Source: Chloroflexota bacterium
GTDB taxonomy: Bacteria > Chloroflexota > Anaerolineae > Promineifilales > Promineifilaceae
Direction of reading: 5' to 3'
Assembly (NCBI GenBank): GCA_014584575.1
Contig: JACTMP010000022.1
Span: 124,001 to 188,000, forward strand
DNA: 64,000 nucleotides
How positions within the stretch are numbered: the stretch's first letter is position 1; each line of letters begins with the position of its first letter. Position numbers and translations under genes: made by a program. The notes under the pieces were generated by a model. It ran no database searches. It was not told the origin of the DNA and saw only the letters and a list, made by a program, of their open reading frames with translations. This document shows positions 55,965-64,000 of this stretch, piece by piece.

Positions 55965-56703
55965 TGGCCCCCTCTGCCCGTTTTGTCTGGCGTCCAAATG
56001 CTGCGAGAACAGCATCGCGCAAATCAAGCGCAGTTACTTCGTACTTTTCAAAATCCTTGATGTTATCATCTTTCAGATGTAATTGACCTTCGCCTAAATT
56101 GCCTCGATGTTGCCCAACTGAATAATAACGATTGTTTGCCATCTCGTCTGAACTCAAAACCCAATAACGAATTTTGTCACGCCAGACGCCAATCCAGATA
56201 AAGACATCACAATAGCGCGGTTTTACCTGCTGGAAGTTCATGTCAAAGCGTTTGCTGGAATTGATAGACAGAGCTTTGACGTACAATAGCTCGTCACTGT
56301 CAAAATCAACGGCGCGAGAGGCTTTGACCTCAATGCGGATAGGGCCTACGGCCGTTTCCAGCCAGAAGTCGTATTGGTCGGAATAGTCTGGGTCAACTTT
56401 TTTAGACGGCCGTTGCAAATCCGGTATCAAGGTTTTCAAATGCCCTTGCGCCCACTGCTCGCCAAAGTTGCGAGGTGCGCTGATCTCAAACAGGTAAAGA
56501 TACAGGTTGCGATCCAGGTAGGCATCCCGCAGGTCATAATATTCGTCCAGTGACAATATATCTGCACCCAAAAGCGTGGAGATAACGAATTCGTACTCAT
56601 TAAAGGGATAGACAGAGATCAACGTCTCCAACCGCTCCCGAAACAGTTCGGGTTCGTTCAATTGCTCTATCAACTGGTTAAGCGTTGCTTTGAGTTGTTC
56701 CAT
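55951..56703 (-). CDS. Type II restriction endonuclease (PD-(D/E)xK-like)
   Basis: 250 residues. The likely catalytic core is DPDYSDQYDFWLETAVGPIRIEVKASRAVDFDS, with Asp before a strand and E-V-K at its end, the PD...ExK layout. The N-terminal half is helical. The gene follows a DNA methyltransferase gene after 3 bases and is read as one operon with it, which strongly suggests a restriction partner. The cut site cannot be inferred from sequence. Its end overlaps the DUF2298 gene by 14 bases, which is odd for an unrelated function and suggests insertion of the pair into an existing operon. Confidence 0.8.
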   Translation of the reverse strand: MEQLKATLNQLIEQLNEPELFRERLETLISVYPFNEYEFVISTLLGADILSLDEYYDLRDAYLDRNLYLYLFEISAPRNFGEQWAQGHLKTLIPDLQRPSKKVDPDYSDQYDFWLETAVGPIRIEVKASRAVDFDSDELLYVKALSINSSKRFDMNFQQVKPRYCDVFIWIGVWRDKIRYWVLSSDEMANNRYYSVGQHRGNLGEGQLHLKDDNIKDFEKYEVTALDLRDAVLAAFGRQTKRAEGANDAI

Positions 56704-56706
56704 CCC

Positions 56707-57705
56707 TTAAAAGAGCCTCGCTTGCACCGGCTCGCTTTTGGCCTGTTGCTTCATAGGTGTATCAACTAATTCCGTGATCACTGTGGGTAAATCCGCCTCA
56801 AAGGGGTGTCCATTTTGCCAGCCGGTTTTGCCCGTTTGCCGGAAGCGTTCCAGTCGCTGGATGGTGATTTCGCTGTAAATGGGGTCAATATCGGTGGTGT
56901 AACAGCAACGGCCGTGCATCTCACTGCTCAAAAGTGTCGTCCCGGAATGGCTAAAGAAATCCAGCACCAGATCGCCCACTTCCGAACTGGCCTGAATGAT
57001 TCGCTCAATGGCCTTCAAAGGTTTCTGGGCATAACAACCCGATACATTTTCCTCCATCCGATAAAAAACCTGCTGCACATCAACCCACACGTTGCCGGGA
57101 CGAATGTTTTCAGATCTGCTCCGTTCCAAATTTTCTGTGATTTCGCCATTTACCTCTTTGTAATAGCCGCGCAGAATTTTGGGAATATCGGTGTACTGCA
57201 CGGTAAAAACAGGATCACCCTTGACGTAGTAAAGCAATTCCTGTCGTATCGCCATCCAGTTCTTTTGTGTACCATAACCGCGCTGATTACGCATGGTAAT
57301 GAAACTACGTGGTTGAAAAGCAAAATCACGCATCATCAGCATAAAATCGGGCAATGGCTGAAACTGGTTGTTCTGATCCGCGCCCAGCCAGATGTAAAAG
57401 GCGCTGTCTGCCGCCAACACCTGCCAGGACAATTCCACCCATTGGCGGCACCAGGATATGTAATCGGCCAGTTCCCGTTCGTCAAAGGCGATGAGGTTAT
57501 AGGGCGGGTCATGCACTGCCAGATTTGCTTTTGCCCCATCCATTAAATGAGCAACGGCGTCCGCGTCGGTGCAATCCAGGCAGCCGACCTTATGGCCGCG
57601 TAAAGGGTCCGTCCATATCTCCCCTGGCTGCAAACGACAATATGGCAACAATTTTTGCCGTAATCCCTCATCCTGATCCAGCCGGGGTAATGGATTGTTT
57701 TTCAT
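56707..57705 (-). CDS. Site-specific DNA methyltransferase (N6-adenine/N4-cytosine type, beta class)
   Basis: 332 residues. Catalytic motif IV is VHDPPYN, located before the SAM-binding motif I, VLDFFSHSGTTLLSSEMHGR, so the order is that of the beta class. The Asp of DPPY favours adenine. Motif X-like sequence and the target-recognition part lie between (RNQRGYGTQKNWMAIRQELLYYVKG...). It protects host DNA from the endonuclease that follows. ATG at 57705 is taken; the longer frame to a TTG at 57744 runs into a palindromic repeat. No Shine-Dalgarno is evident. Confidence 0.9.
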   Translation of the reverse strand: MKNNPLPRLDQDEGLRQKLLPYCRLQPGEIWTDPLRGHKVGCLDCTDADAVAHLMDGAKANLAVHDPPYNLIAFDERELADYISWCRQWVELSWQVLAADSAFYIWLGADQNNQFQPLPDFMLMMRDFAFQPRSFITMRNQRGYGTQKNWMAIRQELLYYVKGDPVFTVQYTDIPKILRGYYKEVNGEITENLERSRSENIRPGNVWVDVQQVFYRMEENVSGCYAQKPLKAIERIIQASSEVGDLVLDFFSHSGTTLLSSEMHGRCCYTTDIDPIYSEITIQRLERFRQTGKTGWQNGHPFEADLPTVITELVDTPMKQQAKSEPVQARLF

Positions 57706-57719
57706 ACGTGTAATTGTTT

Positions 57720-57772
57720 GTAGTAGGCGATTTATCCCCGTCAAAAGGCGATAAATCGCCTACTACGAACGA
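57720..57772. repeat. GTAGTAGGCGATTTATCGCC palindromic repeat, copy 4 (double)
   Basis: GTAGTAGGCGATTTATC on the left and GATAAATCGCCTACTACGAA on the right form a long dyad around CCCGTCAAAAGGC. It marks the upstream edge of the restriction-modification pair. Confidence 0.8.
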
Positions 57773-57775
57773 AGA

Positions 57776-60700
57776 TTATTGTGCGCTTATGGCCGTATCC
57801 ACCACCCGGTACACACTCGTGCCGTCGTTGCGGTAGACCTCTTCCAGCAGGCCCATGTCGGCCATCTGGTCAAACTTCAACAAACCTTGTGGGTTATACA
57901 GAACCCATTCCAACTGCCCCACATAGATATATTCCACGCCGTATTTTTGGATGATGCTCATAGCTTCGGCGATGCTGGTCGTGTTGTACAGCAGGTGGAC
58001 GTCCTGCATACGGATGTCAATCATACCGCCAGGCAGGGCGGCGCGCTGCTGCCGCTGGTGGCCGCTCCAGCCGATGATGTTGGGCAGGCCGGTGTACATG
58101 GCCACGCGGTTGGTGATGGAGCGGTAGTAGTTGTCGCTGTACCCTTCGGCGATGAGGGGCGAGCCGGGCAGATTGCGTTGAATCCACAAGATGGCGTCGT
58201 GGTCAAACCCCAGGGGCACGGTCTGGCCGTTCTCCTGGTAGGTGACGTAGGGCATGAAGTCCATGCCGTTCAGGGTGCGAGGCGCGTCTTTGCTCATGCG
58301 GATGTCCCATTTGGCGCGGGTAGCCAGGATGGGGTAGAGCGCGGCGGCAATGAGCAGCACCGTCAGCGCCGACGCCCAGACATATTTGCCGGTGTGGGCA
58401 TTTTTGATGCGCTGCCAGCCCCACACGGCCGTCACACCCCCCACCACGCTCATCATCAACCACACCTGCATATACACCTTAAAGACCGTGTTCATGCGGC
58501 CAATGGTACCTTCCACCACAAAAAATTCGACGAACAGCGTCAGCCCCAGCGCCGAAGCGATCAGGATCAGCACAATGCGCCGGGCGGGGGGCAGGTGTTG
58601 GCGCAGGCCCAGCAGGCCGGCCGCCAGCGTCAGCGTCAGCACCACCGGGGCGGCCCAGTATTGCATTCGCCACAAGATAAGCAGCAGCAGCACGTAGAGC
58701 ACGGCCGTGATCAATAACGGAATCCCCGCCATCTCCATGGCCCGCATCCCCTCATACGTCCAGCTTTTGGCCCAATCGCGGAACTCGATGAACAGGTAGC
58801 CGACGATAAAAAAGAGGAACAGCCCCCACATGATCAGGTAGCGGCTGAGGTAGGTCTGGGAACCGTCCCACAGGGCCACCGAGTTGAACCCGGCGGCAAA
58901 GTGGTTGCTAAAGGGCAGGTACAGGATGAAAGCCAGCGCCCAGAGCAGGAAAATTTGCATCACGGCCGTGCCCAACATGGGCAGGCTGAACTTTTGCCCG
59001 TGCGTCAGGTAGCAATAGAAAAAGACGGCCAGCGCGCTAATGACCAGGAACGTGGGGAAGTCCCAACTGTTGACTGCCTGGAACACGCCAAAGATGACGC
59101 CGCCGATGAGCCATTGCAAGAAGACATCCGATTTCGGCAACCAAAGGTTGCTTGAGAAATCGGATGTCTGGCGGCGCAGCGACGGCTGCAAGGCCAGCGC
59201 CACCGCCCAGGCCAGCGCCAGCAGCATCAGCGGCAGGCTGATCATGTGCGCGTGCAGGTCGCCATAGAGGAAGGTGAAAAAGGGAAACTCGGTAATCGGC
59301 CCCGCTTCGCCGGGGTCGGCGTTGATGGCGCGGGAGGCCGTCCAGAACCAGTCGCCGGGGTAAATGGGCGCCGTCTTTTCGCCGATGAGACTGACGCCGC
59401 CTTCCAGGGTGCGCACGGCCGTGCCCACCACCGGCACAATCTCCTCCAACGCCGGGTTGCCCGCCCGGTACCAGGCATTGGTGATCACCCCCACCTGCGC
59501 CAGGTTGCCCAACAGCACCGCCAGGGTGGCGGCGATGAGGCCGGCCATGAGTGAGGGGGCGAGGACGGCGAGGACGCCGGGGTGAGGAGGTGAGGGGGTG
59601 ATGGGGCCTGCGTTTTCGCTTCTCTGCGCCTCTGCGCCTCTGCGTTGAAATTCCACCAAATCATACGCAATGGCAAAGGCGCCCATGCCGGTGAAGCTGA
59701 ACAGCATGGGCAGGATCAGGTTGTAGGCCAGGGTGGGCATGATGCCCAGTAGTTTGGCTAACACGCCCACAAAAACGAAGCCGTAGTAGTAATAGTTGAG
59801 GTAGCCCCCGGCAAACCAGGGATCATAGGGCGGGAAGGTGGTGGATTTGAGTACGGCCGTGAAATACGTCAGATCCATCGGTTTTTCGCCGCCCCAAATC
59901 ACGTCCCAAAGGTCGGGGTTGCCCAGGCGGATGAGAATGGCAATCAAGAACAGCGCCAGGGCGATGACCTCGACCGTCAGAATATAGGTTAAATTTTGCC
60001 GCACCCAACCGGTGATGTCGGCGCGACGGCGCAGGAAAATGAGCAGGTTGGCAATGCCTAACAGCAGCACACCCAACCAGAGCGTGCTGGCCGTATTCGG
60101 CAAAATGTCATAACTCGCCAGCAGCCAGCCAAAGTAGGAGATGAGCAGCATCCCCAGAACACGGGCAAACAGGTAGCCTTTGGAGGGCAGGCCGCGCAGG
60201 ACAACGGCCGTGAGCGGAAACGTCAGCCAGCCCATCAACACCACCGCCAGCCACCAGACCACCGCCGCCAGCGTTGGGTTCTGGTTCAACACACCGTCCA
60301 GGTTAAAAATCTCGCTGAACGTGCCGTTGGCCCGCTGCACGGCCAACACTGCCGGGCTGAGGAACAGGGCATTGGGGGTGCGCGTGGCCTGGCCTGGGGT
60401 TTGGAACATCTGCTGCGTCAGGTCAACCGCGCCCAACAACTGCACCACGTTGTCTCGGTTATAATCGGCCGTCTTTTTGAAAATCCAGACCGGCGGATGG
60501 TCATAGACGCTGAACGCTTCTTCGGCCGCCAGGTCGCCGGGCGGCGGCCAACCGACGTTGGGCGGCGCGCCCCAACCGATCTTGCCACCCGTGTCGCTGA
60601 TGTAGAGCGGGCCAATGCGCAAATTGGCGTGTTCCTGGTGCGCCAGTTCAAAACCCAATTCGCCGTTGAACAACGCTTCGTAGTAGCGAATCATCAACGG

Positions 60701-62884
60701 GTAGGTGAGCGGCAGGCGGGGCAGATGCCAGGCAGCGCGCTGGCTGCTGAGGACGACGTAATCGGCTTCGTCCAGCCAGGCGACCAGTTCTTCTCGTTTG
60801 GTCTCGCTGTCCGGGTTGGTGACGGGGCGCTGGCTGTTTTGCACTTCGGTGTAGTAGCTGCCAAAGGGGTAACGGCCGTCCACCGGCACCGGCAGCAAAT
60901 CGTCCCAATGTTCGGTGAGGAAGCGGCTGGTATCGGCCAAAACGCGCCCATTCGATAGCATTTGCACCTGTAGCTGCTGCGGCGTTTCGGCGGCGATGAA
61001 GGTGTCCGGCAGGTCAACCAGGGTGGGGATGCGTTCGCTGCTGATGGTGACATCGGTGTTGAGCGTATCGCCGCCGAGCGACGGCAAATTGGCGGCAAAG
61101 GTGTGGCTTTGGGGTGGGCCGCCGTCGGGTAGCTGCAAATAGTTGAAGCGCATGGCCGTGACCGTGCCATCTTCCGGCAGCGTAAAACCGAGGAACAGGG
61201 TGGGGCCGCCGGGCACAAATTCAAACCATTTCAGCGGCAGGTGCAGTTCTTGTTCGCCGACGGCCGTTTCATACAACAGCGTGGCTCCGGTGGGGATATT
61301 GTCAAACATCCAGGGGGAAGCGGCCACGCGGGTGACGGGCTGCCGGTAAATTTGCAGAAAGGCATTGGCCCACAGGAAGCTGGGCAGAACGGTGAGCAAA
61401 ATCAGCCCGGCGGCCAGGGCGCGCCGGAAAAATTGGCCCCGATCATGGTCGCGCTGTGCGGCCATCTGCCACACCATCCACAGCGCCCACGCGCCGAGCA
61501 GAAACAGCGTTGGGTAAATGGGCAGGAAGTAGCGGATGGATTTGACCCAGCGGGTGCCCATAAAGAGGAAATACAAACCCGTCCACACCACCGGGATAGC
61601 GTGAACGACCCAATCCGGCCGGCCGCGTAAGATGCGCCACAACGCCCAAAAGAAGCCGAACCAACTGACAATGGCGGCGGTGAGACCCATGCCATACAGC
61701 ACCATGTTGGTCAGCGGGAAGAGGATGGGGGCGCGGTTGGTCCATTGCAGCGCGGGTGGGAAGGAGGCGTCTGGCTCTTGCAGCCGTTGAATTTCGGCCA
61801 TGTTGTTGCGCCACTGCGGGTTGAAACCAAAAACAGCGCCTAACGCCGCCTGGAGCGCTCCCGGTTCCTGCCCGGTTTCGGCCAGGGTTTGCTCGCGGAT
61901 GATGGCGGCGTCGGCGAAGGCGTAGGGCATGGCCAGACGGAAGGTGACGATGGAGAGGACGGCCGCCAGCAGCACCCCCAGGATGACACGCTGGATGTCC
62001 CCCTGGCCGCGCTCTGTTTTGAGCAGGCTGTCCCAACTATGCCCACGCTGCACCAGCCAGACGACGGCGGCGACGTTGACCATCAAGGCCAGCGGGGCGA
62101 TGTTGATGCGGGAAGCGGCGGCCAACCCAAAAAAGAGGCCAAAGAGGGCGTACCAGTGCAGGCGGGGCGTAGCTTTTTTGTCACCAAGACTGGCGGCGCG
62201 CACGGCCGTGTACAATGTCACCGTCGTCAGGGCAGCAGCCCAATTATCCATGGTGAAAAAGTGGGACTGTTGGATGGGCATGACGGCCAGCGCCAGCAGC
62301 AGCGCCGCCAGCAGACCCGCTTTCCAGCCATAAAGCCGCCGGCCGATGAGGAAGGTGAAGAAAATGGAAATGAGGTCTACAAGTCCGGAGAGGAAACGGC
62401 CGAGCAAATGCACCCCATCATACGCCGTAAAAACGTAGGGGCAGGGGGGCGGTTGGTCGGGATTGTTTTCCGCCAGCGTGAAACAGGCGCGGGTGAGCAG
62501 TTCAGCCGCATAGCGGGTGACGGTCATGGGAAAGTTGCCGTAGACGTAAAAGCCCTGCCCCTGGTTGTAGGGGTTAAGTGTGGATTCGGAGGTGCGTAGG
62601 TAGCTGGTCGGCGACGAGACGGGTTGCAGTTGGGTGGCGACGATGGTCAGGAAACGTTCGTCCGGGTGCAGATGATAGCTGCCGTCCCAATTGAGGCCGG
62701 TGAAACGGAAATAAGCGCCAATGAGCAGCACCGCCAGGGCAAAGAAGATGGCCACACTTTCCCAGCTAAAAGAACGTGATGGGGGTTCGATTGCAGGTAT
62801 GTTGTTTTCGGGTGGAGGCGGGGGCGTTGCCGTGTCCTCCCCTGCTTCTTGCTCTTCCGTCATGCTCTCGGCGTCCGTTGTCAT
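57776..62884 (-). CDS. Giant GT39-like plus DUF2298 fusion membrane protein
   Basis: 1,702 residues. Residues about 45-640 are a GT39-type enzyme: [22 protein letters not shown] holds the Asp-Glu catalytic site at the first loop, followed by about 10 membrane segments and a soluble region. From about residue 850 a second set of about 14 segments carries DUF2298 landmarks ([80 protein letters not shown]). Its C-terminal half is thus a paralogue of the protein at 53304. [25 protein letters not shown] (near 59590-59650) looks like translated repeats. ATG at 62884 is chosen; the longer frame reads the word repeat as THHASPF. Confidence 0.84.
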   Translation of the reverse strand: MTTDAESMTEEQEAGEDTATPPPPPENNIPAIEPPSRSFSWESVAIFFALAVLLIGAYFRFTGLNWDGSYHLHPDERFLTIVATQLQPVSSPTSYLRTSESTLNPYNQGQGFYVYGNFPMTVTRYAAELLTRACFTLAENNPDQPPPCPYVFTAYDGVHLLGRFLSGLVDLISIFFTFLIGRRLYGWKAGLLAALLLALAVMPIQQSHFFTMDNWAAALTTVTLYTAVRAASLGDKKATPRLHWYALFGLFFGLAAASRINIAPLALMVNVAAVVWLVQRGHSWDSLLKTERGQGDIQRVILGVLLAAVLSIVTFRLAMPYAFADAAIIREQTLAETGQEPGALQAALGAVFGFNPQWRNNMAEIQRLQEPDASFPPALQWTNRAPILFPLTNMVLYGMGLTAAIVSWFGFFWALWRILRGRPDWVVHAIPVVWTGLYFLFMGTRWVKSIRYFLPIYPTLFLLGAWALWMVWQMAAQRDHDRGQFFRRALAAGLILLTVLPSFLWANAFLQIYRQPVTRVAASPWMFDNIPTGATLLYETAVGEQELHLPLKWFEFVPGGPTLFLGFTLPEDGTVTAMRFNYLQLPDGGPPQSHTFAANLPSLGGDTLNTDVTISSERIPTLVDLPDTFIAAETPQQLQVQMLSNGRVLADTSRFLTEHWDDLLPVPVDGRYPFGSYYTEVQNSQRPVTNPDSETKREELVAWLDEADYVVLSSQRAAWHLPRLPLTYPLMIRYYEALFNGELGFELAHQEHANLRIGPLYISDTGGKIGWGAPPNVGWPPPGDLAAEEAFSVYDHPPVWIFKKTADYNRDNVVQLLGAVDLTQQMFQTPGQATRTPNALFLSPAVLAVQRANGTFSEIFNLDGVLNQNPTLAAVVWWLAVVLMGWLTFPLTAVVLRGLPSKGYLFARVLGMLLISYFGWLLASYDILPNTASTLWLGVLLLGIANLLIFLRRRADITGWVRQNLTYILTVEVIALALFLIAILIRLGNPDLWDVIWGGEKPMDLTYFTAVLKSTTFPPYDPWFAGGYLNYYYYGFVFVGVLAKLLGIMPTLAYNLILPMLFSFTGMGAFAIAYDLVEFQRRGAEAQRSENAGPITPSPPHPGVLAVLAPSLMAGLIAATLAVLLGNLAQVGVITNAWYRAGNPALEEIVPVVGTAVRTLEGGVSLIGEKTAPIYPGDWFWTASRAINADPGEAGPITEFPFFTFLYGDLHAHMISLPLMLLALAWAVALALQPSLRRQTSDFSSNLWLPKSDVFLQWLIGGVIFGVFQAVNSWDFPTFLVISALAVFFYCYLTHGQKFSLPMLGTAVMQIFLLWALAFILYLPFSNHFAAGFNSVALWDGSQTYLSRYLIMWGLFLFFIVGYLFIEFRDWAKSWTYEGMRAMEMAGIPLLITAVLYVLLLLILWRMQYWAAPVVLTLTLAAGLLGLRQHLPPARRIVLILIASALGLTLFVEFFVVEGTIGRMNTVFKVYMQVWLMMSVVGGVTAVWGWQRIKNAHTGKYVWASALTVLLIAAALYPILATRAKWDIRMSKDAPRTLNGMDFMPYVTYQENGQTVPLGFDHDAILWIQRNLPGSPLIAEGYSDNYYRSITNRVAMYTGLPNIIGWSGHQRQQRAALPGGMIDIRMQDVHLLYNTTSIAEAMSIIQKYGVEYIYVGQLEWVLYNPQGLLKFDQMADMGLLEEVYRNDGTSVYRVVDTAISAQ

Positions 62885-62897
62885 ATGGGTGAATGGT

Positions 62898-62936
62898 GAT
62901 GCGTGATGCGTGACTTTCTCACGCATCACGCATCAC
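62898..62936. repeat. TGATGCGTGA word-repeat hairpin
   Basis: GTGATGCGTGATGCGTGACT faces CTCACGCATCACGCATCACT. It lies just upstream of the giant fusion gene. Bases 62940-63130 otherwise show only a small GCGCTT/AAGGCGC dyad near 62995. Confidence 0.78.
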
Positions 62937-63130
62937 TCTTTTTATACACAGCCCGGCTGATGGCTGCCTTAGTAAAAGGTAAAATTTCTGTAACGCGCTT
63001 CACATAAGGCGCAAACAGGGGGGATTGTAGCCAAACGAGGGGGGAACTCCAAACGGGTTAAGGTTACGGCCGTGTCCTGAGAATCTGAGCAGGTATAAAT
63101 GTGAGCCTGGCCTGAATCTGCGGCATCGGG

Positions 63131-64000
63131 TTAACCATCCATCGTCAGCAAACGTGTGGGTTCGTGTATAAGCAGATGGCGGCCCAGGCGCAGCTGACGG
63201 GCGGGTGGGGTGTAGTCTGTGGGTAGGGGTGTGATGGGGTAGGTGGCAACGGCCGTGTCGAACATCTCTTCTGCGTCTGCCTGGCTGTGCTGGTATTGGC
63301 CGGTGAGCGAATAAACGTGGGTCACGGTCTGACCCTGCCCTCGCGCCCGCACCTGCAAGAGGACCGCAACCGTGTCTGCGCCAAAGGCAATGCCCGCGTT
63401 GGTAATATGTTCCCCGGCGGCGAGGGGCGGCAGCGGCAGGTCGTAACTACCTGCCGCCGTCTGCACAAAAAAGCGATAGTCGGCAAAGACGCGGTGATAC
63501 CCGGCAATGGCATCGTTATACGGCGAAGCCTGGAACCAGGTCTGGTTTTTGTGGGCAGTGGCAATGGCGTCTTCCACATAATGGCCGTTTTGCACCTGCC
63601 CGCGCATGATCCAGTTTCCGGCAATACGGTAGAGATGCTGCGGCGTGGCGGCAAATACGGCCGTGTCCCGGAACACGGCCGTTTCAATCAGGCCCATTTT
63701 TTGAGGAGTGCGCTCACCCACATCCAGCAACAGCAATTGGTTACGCTGCGGCGGATTCACCGCCAGATATTTGCCGCCAAAATGGGCAAATTGGTAGCCA
63801 GGTGAGCCGTCAAACAAAGCCATCTCCTCCCATTTGCCGCCGATACCCAGCCGTATCAGTTTGTAGCTTTGCCCGTTGTGCAGGATGGCGACGATACGGC
63901 CGTTGGGTAGCAACGCCACATGCTCAATGAACCCTTCATCCGCCAGCAAAACACGCAAACGACCGGCAGGGGCGGGCGCGGCGGCAGCCCGTTTCTGGCC
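63131..64000 (-). CDS. Unrecognised protein, C-terminal part, propeller-like (5' end outside window)
   Basis: The frame is open to base 64000 (an Ala/Pro-rich QKRAAAAPAPAG stretch precedes RVLLADEGF), so the start is beyond the window. About 290 residues are visible, made of repeated beta motifs such as VALLPNGRIVAILHNGQSYKLIRL, GGKYLAVNPPQRNQLLLLDV and IAFGADTVAVLLQVRARGQGQTVTHVYSL, suggestive of a beta-propeller or beta-sandwich. No catalytic motif is visible and I do not recognise the family. It is transcribed toward the giant membrane fusion gene, about 250 bases away. Confidence 0.6.
   Translation of the reverse strand, partial: GQKRAAAAPAPAGRLRVLLADEGFIEHVALLPNGRIVAILHNGQSYKLIRLGIGGKWEEMALFDGSPGYQFAHFGGKYLAVNPPQRNQLLLLDVGERTPQKMGLIETAVFRDTAVFAATPQHLYRIAGNWIMRGQVQNGHYVEDAIATAHKNQTWFQASPYNDAIAGYHRVFADYRFFVQTAAGSYDLPLPPLAAGEHITNAGIAFGADTVAVLLQVRARGQGQTVTHVYSLTGQYQHSQADAEEMFDTAVATYPITPLPTDYTPPARQLRLGRHLLIHEPTRLLTMDG

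Noticed and set aside
1..64000. tRNA, rRNA, riboswitch or replication origin
   Set aside because: None of the conserved sequence blocks could be found by reading; a covariance-model scan would be needed to exclude small RNAs.

Overview
The window looks like a chromosomal piece of a filamentous, non-flagellated Chloroflexota bacterium (Anaerolineae/Ardenticatenia-like). The reasons are protein families typical of that phylum (DUF2298/Chlor_Arch_YYY, Agl23-like TIGR03663 and YfhO-type membrane proteins, a secreted beta-helix protein ending in an LPLVVK-type tail), a fairly high G+C, and a heavily over-represented octamer, ACGGCCGT. The octamer lies mostly inside genes, where it is read as Thr-Ala-Val or (Asn/Asp)-Gly-Arg. 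Taxonomy is inference. No rRNA or tRNA gene, CRISPR array, transposase or integrase was recognised.

Layout. 1-9.3 kb: end of a DUF4143 ATPase, an M20 peptidase, a DUF2283/BECR-type small gene pair, two SPFH membrane proteins, a YdcF-like protein, and an enolase-superfamily + RraA-type catabolic pair. 9.4-13.2 kb: two sugar-epimerase-like SDR proteins, a TetR regulator with a readable promoter/operator, and a metallo-beta-lactamase-fold hydrolase. 13.2-22.8 kb: large secreted or lipid-anchored propeller proteins, NTF2-like proteins, a thioesterase, a MazEF-type pair and an ABC1/UbiB kinase. 23.3-33.6 kb: one co-directional chemosensory operon: cheW, cheR-TPR, cheW, a chemoreceptor with no ligand domain, cheA fused to a receiver, cheB, a CheY-like protein, an RsbT-like protein and a GAF protein.

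33.7-43.2 kb is the accessory region and the most interesting part. It is AT-richer. It starts with a frameshifted beta-helix gene, then about 14 tandem copies of a ~91-bp repeat, then eight small units all on the + strand: VapBC, DUF4258/YgiT, HigBA, VapBC, DUF2442, short protein/nucleotidyltransferase, HicAB, VapBC. Every unit is separated from the next by one or a few copies of the same 91-bp repeat. Most units end in a similar ~60-bp boundary module and several start with their own -10 box. The layout resembles an integron cassette array but has no recognised integrase or attC site, and may be an undescribed way of collecting toxin-antitoxin modules.

43.3-63 kb (minus strand) is a cell-envelope glycosylation block of very large polytopic membrane proteins (YfhO-like, Agl23-like with an NHL propeller, GT39-like, DUF2298, and a 1,702-residue GT39-DUF2298 fusion). 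It is interrupted by an ECF sigma factor with a small membrane partner and by a restriction-modification pair. The window ends inside a propeller-like protein.

Many intergenic gaps hold palindromes built from short repeated words. Some of these words are translated in frame inside neighbouring genes.
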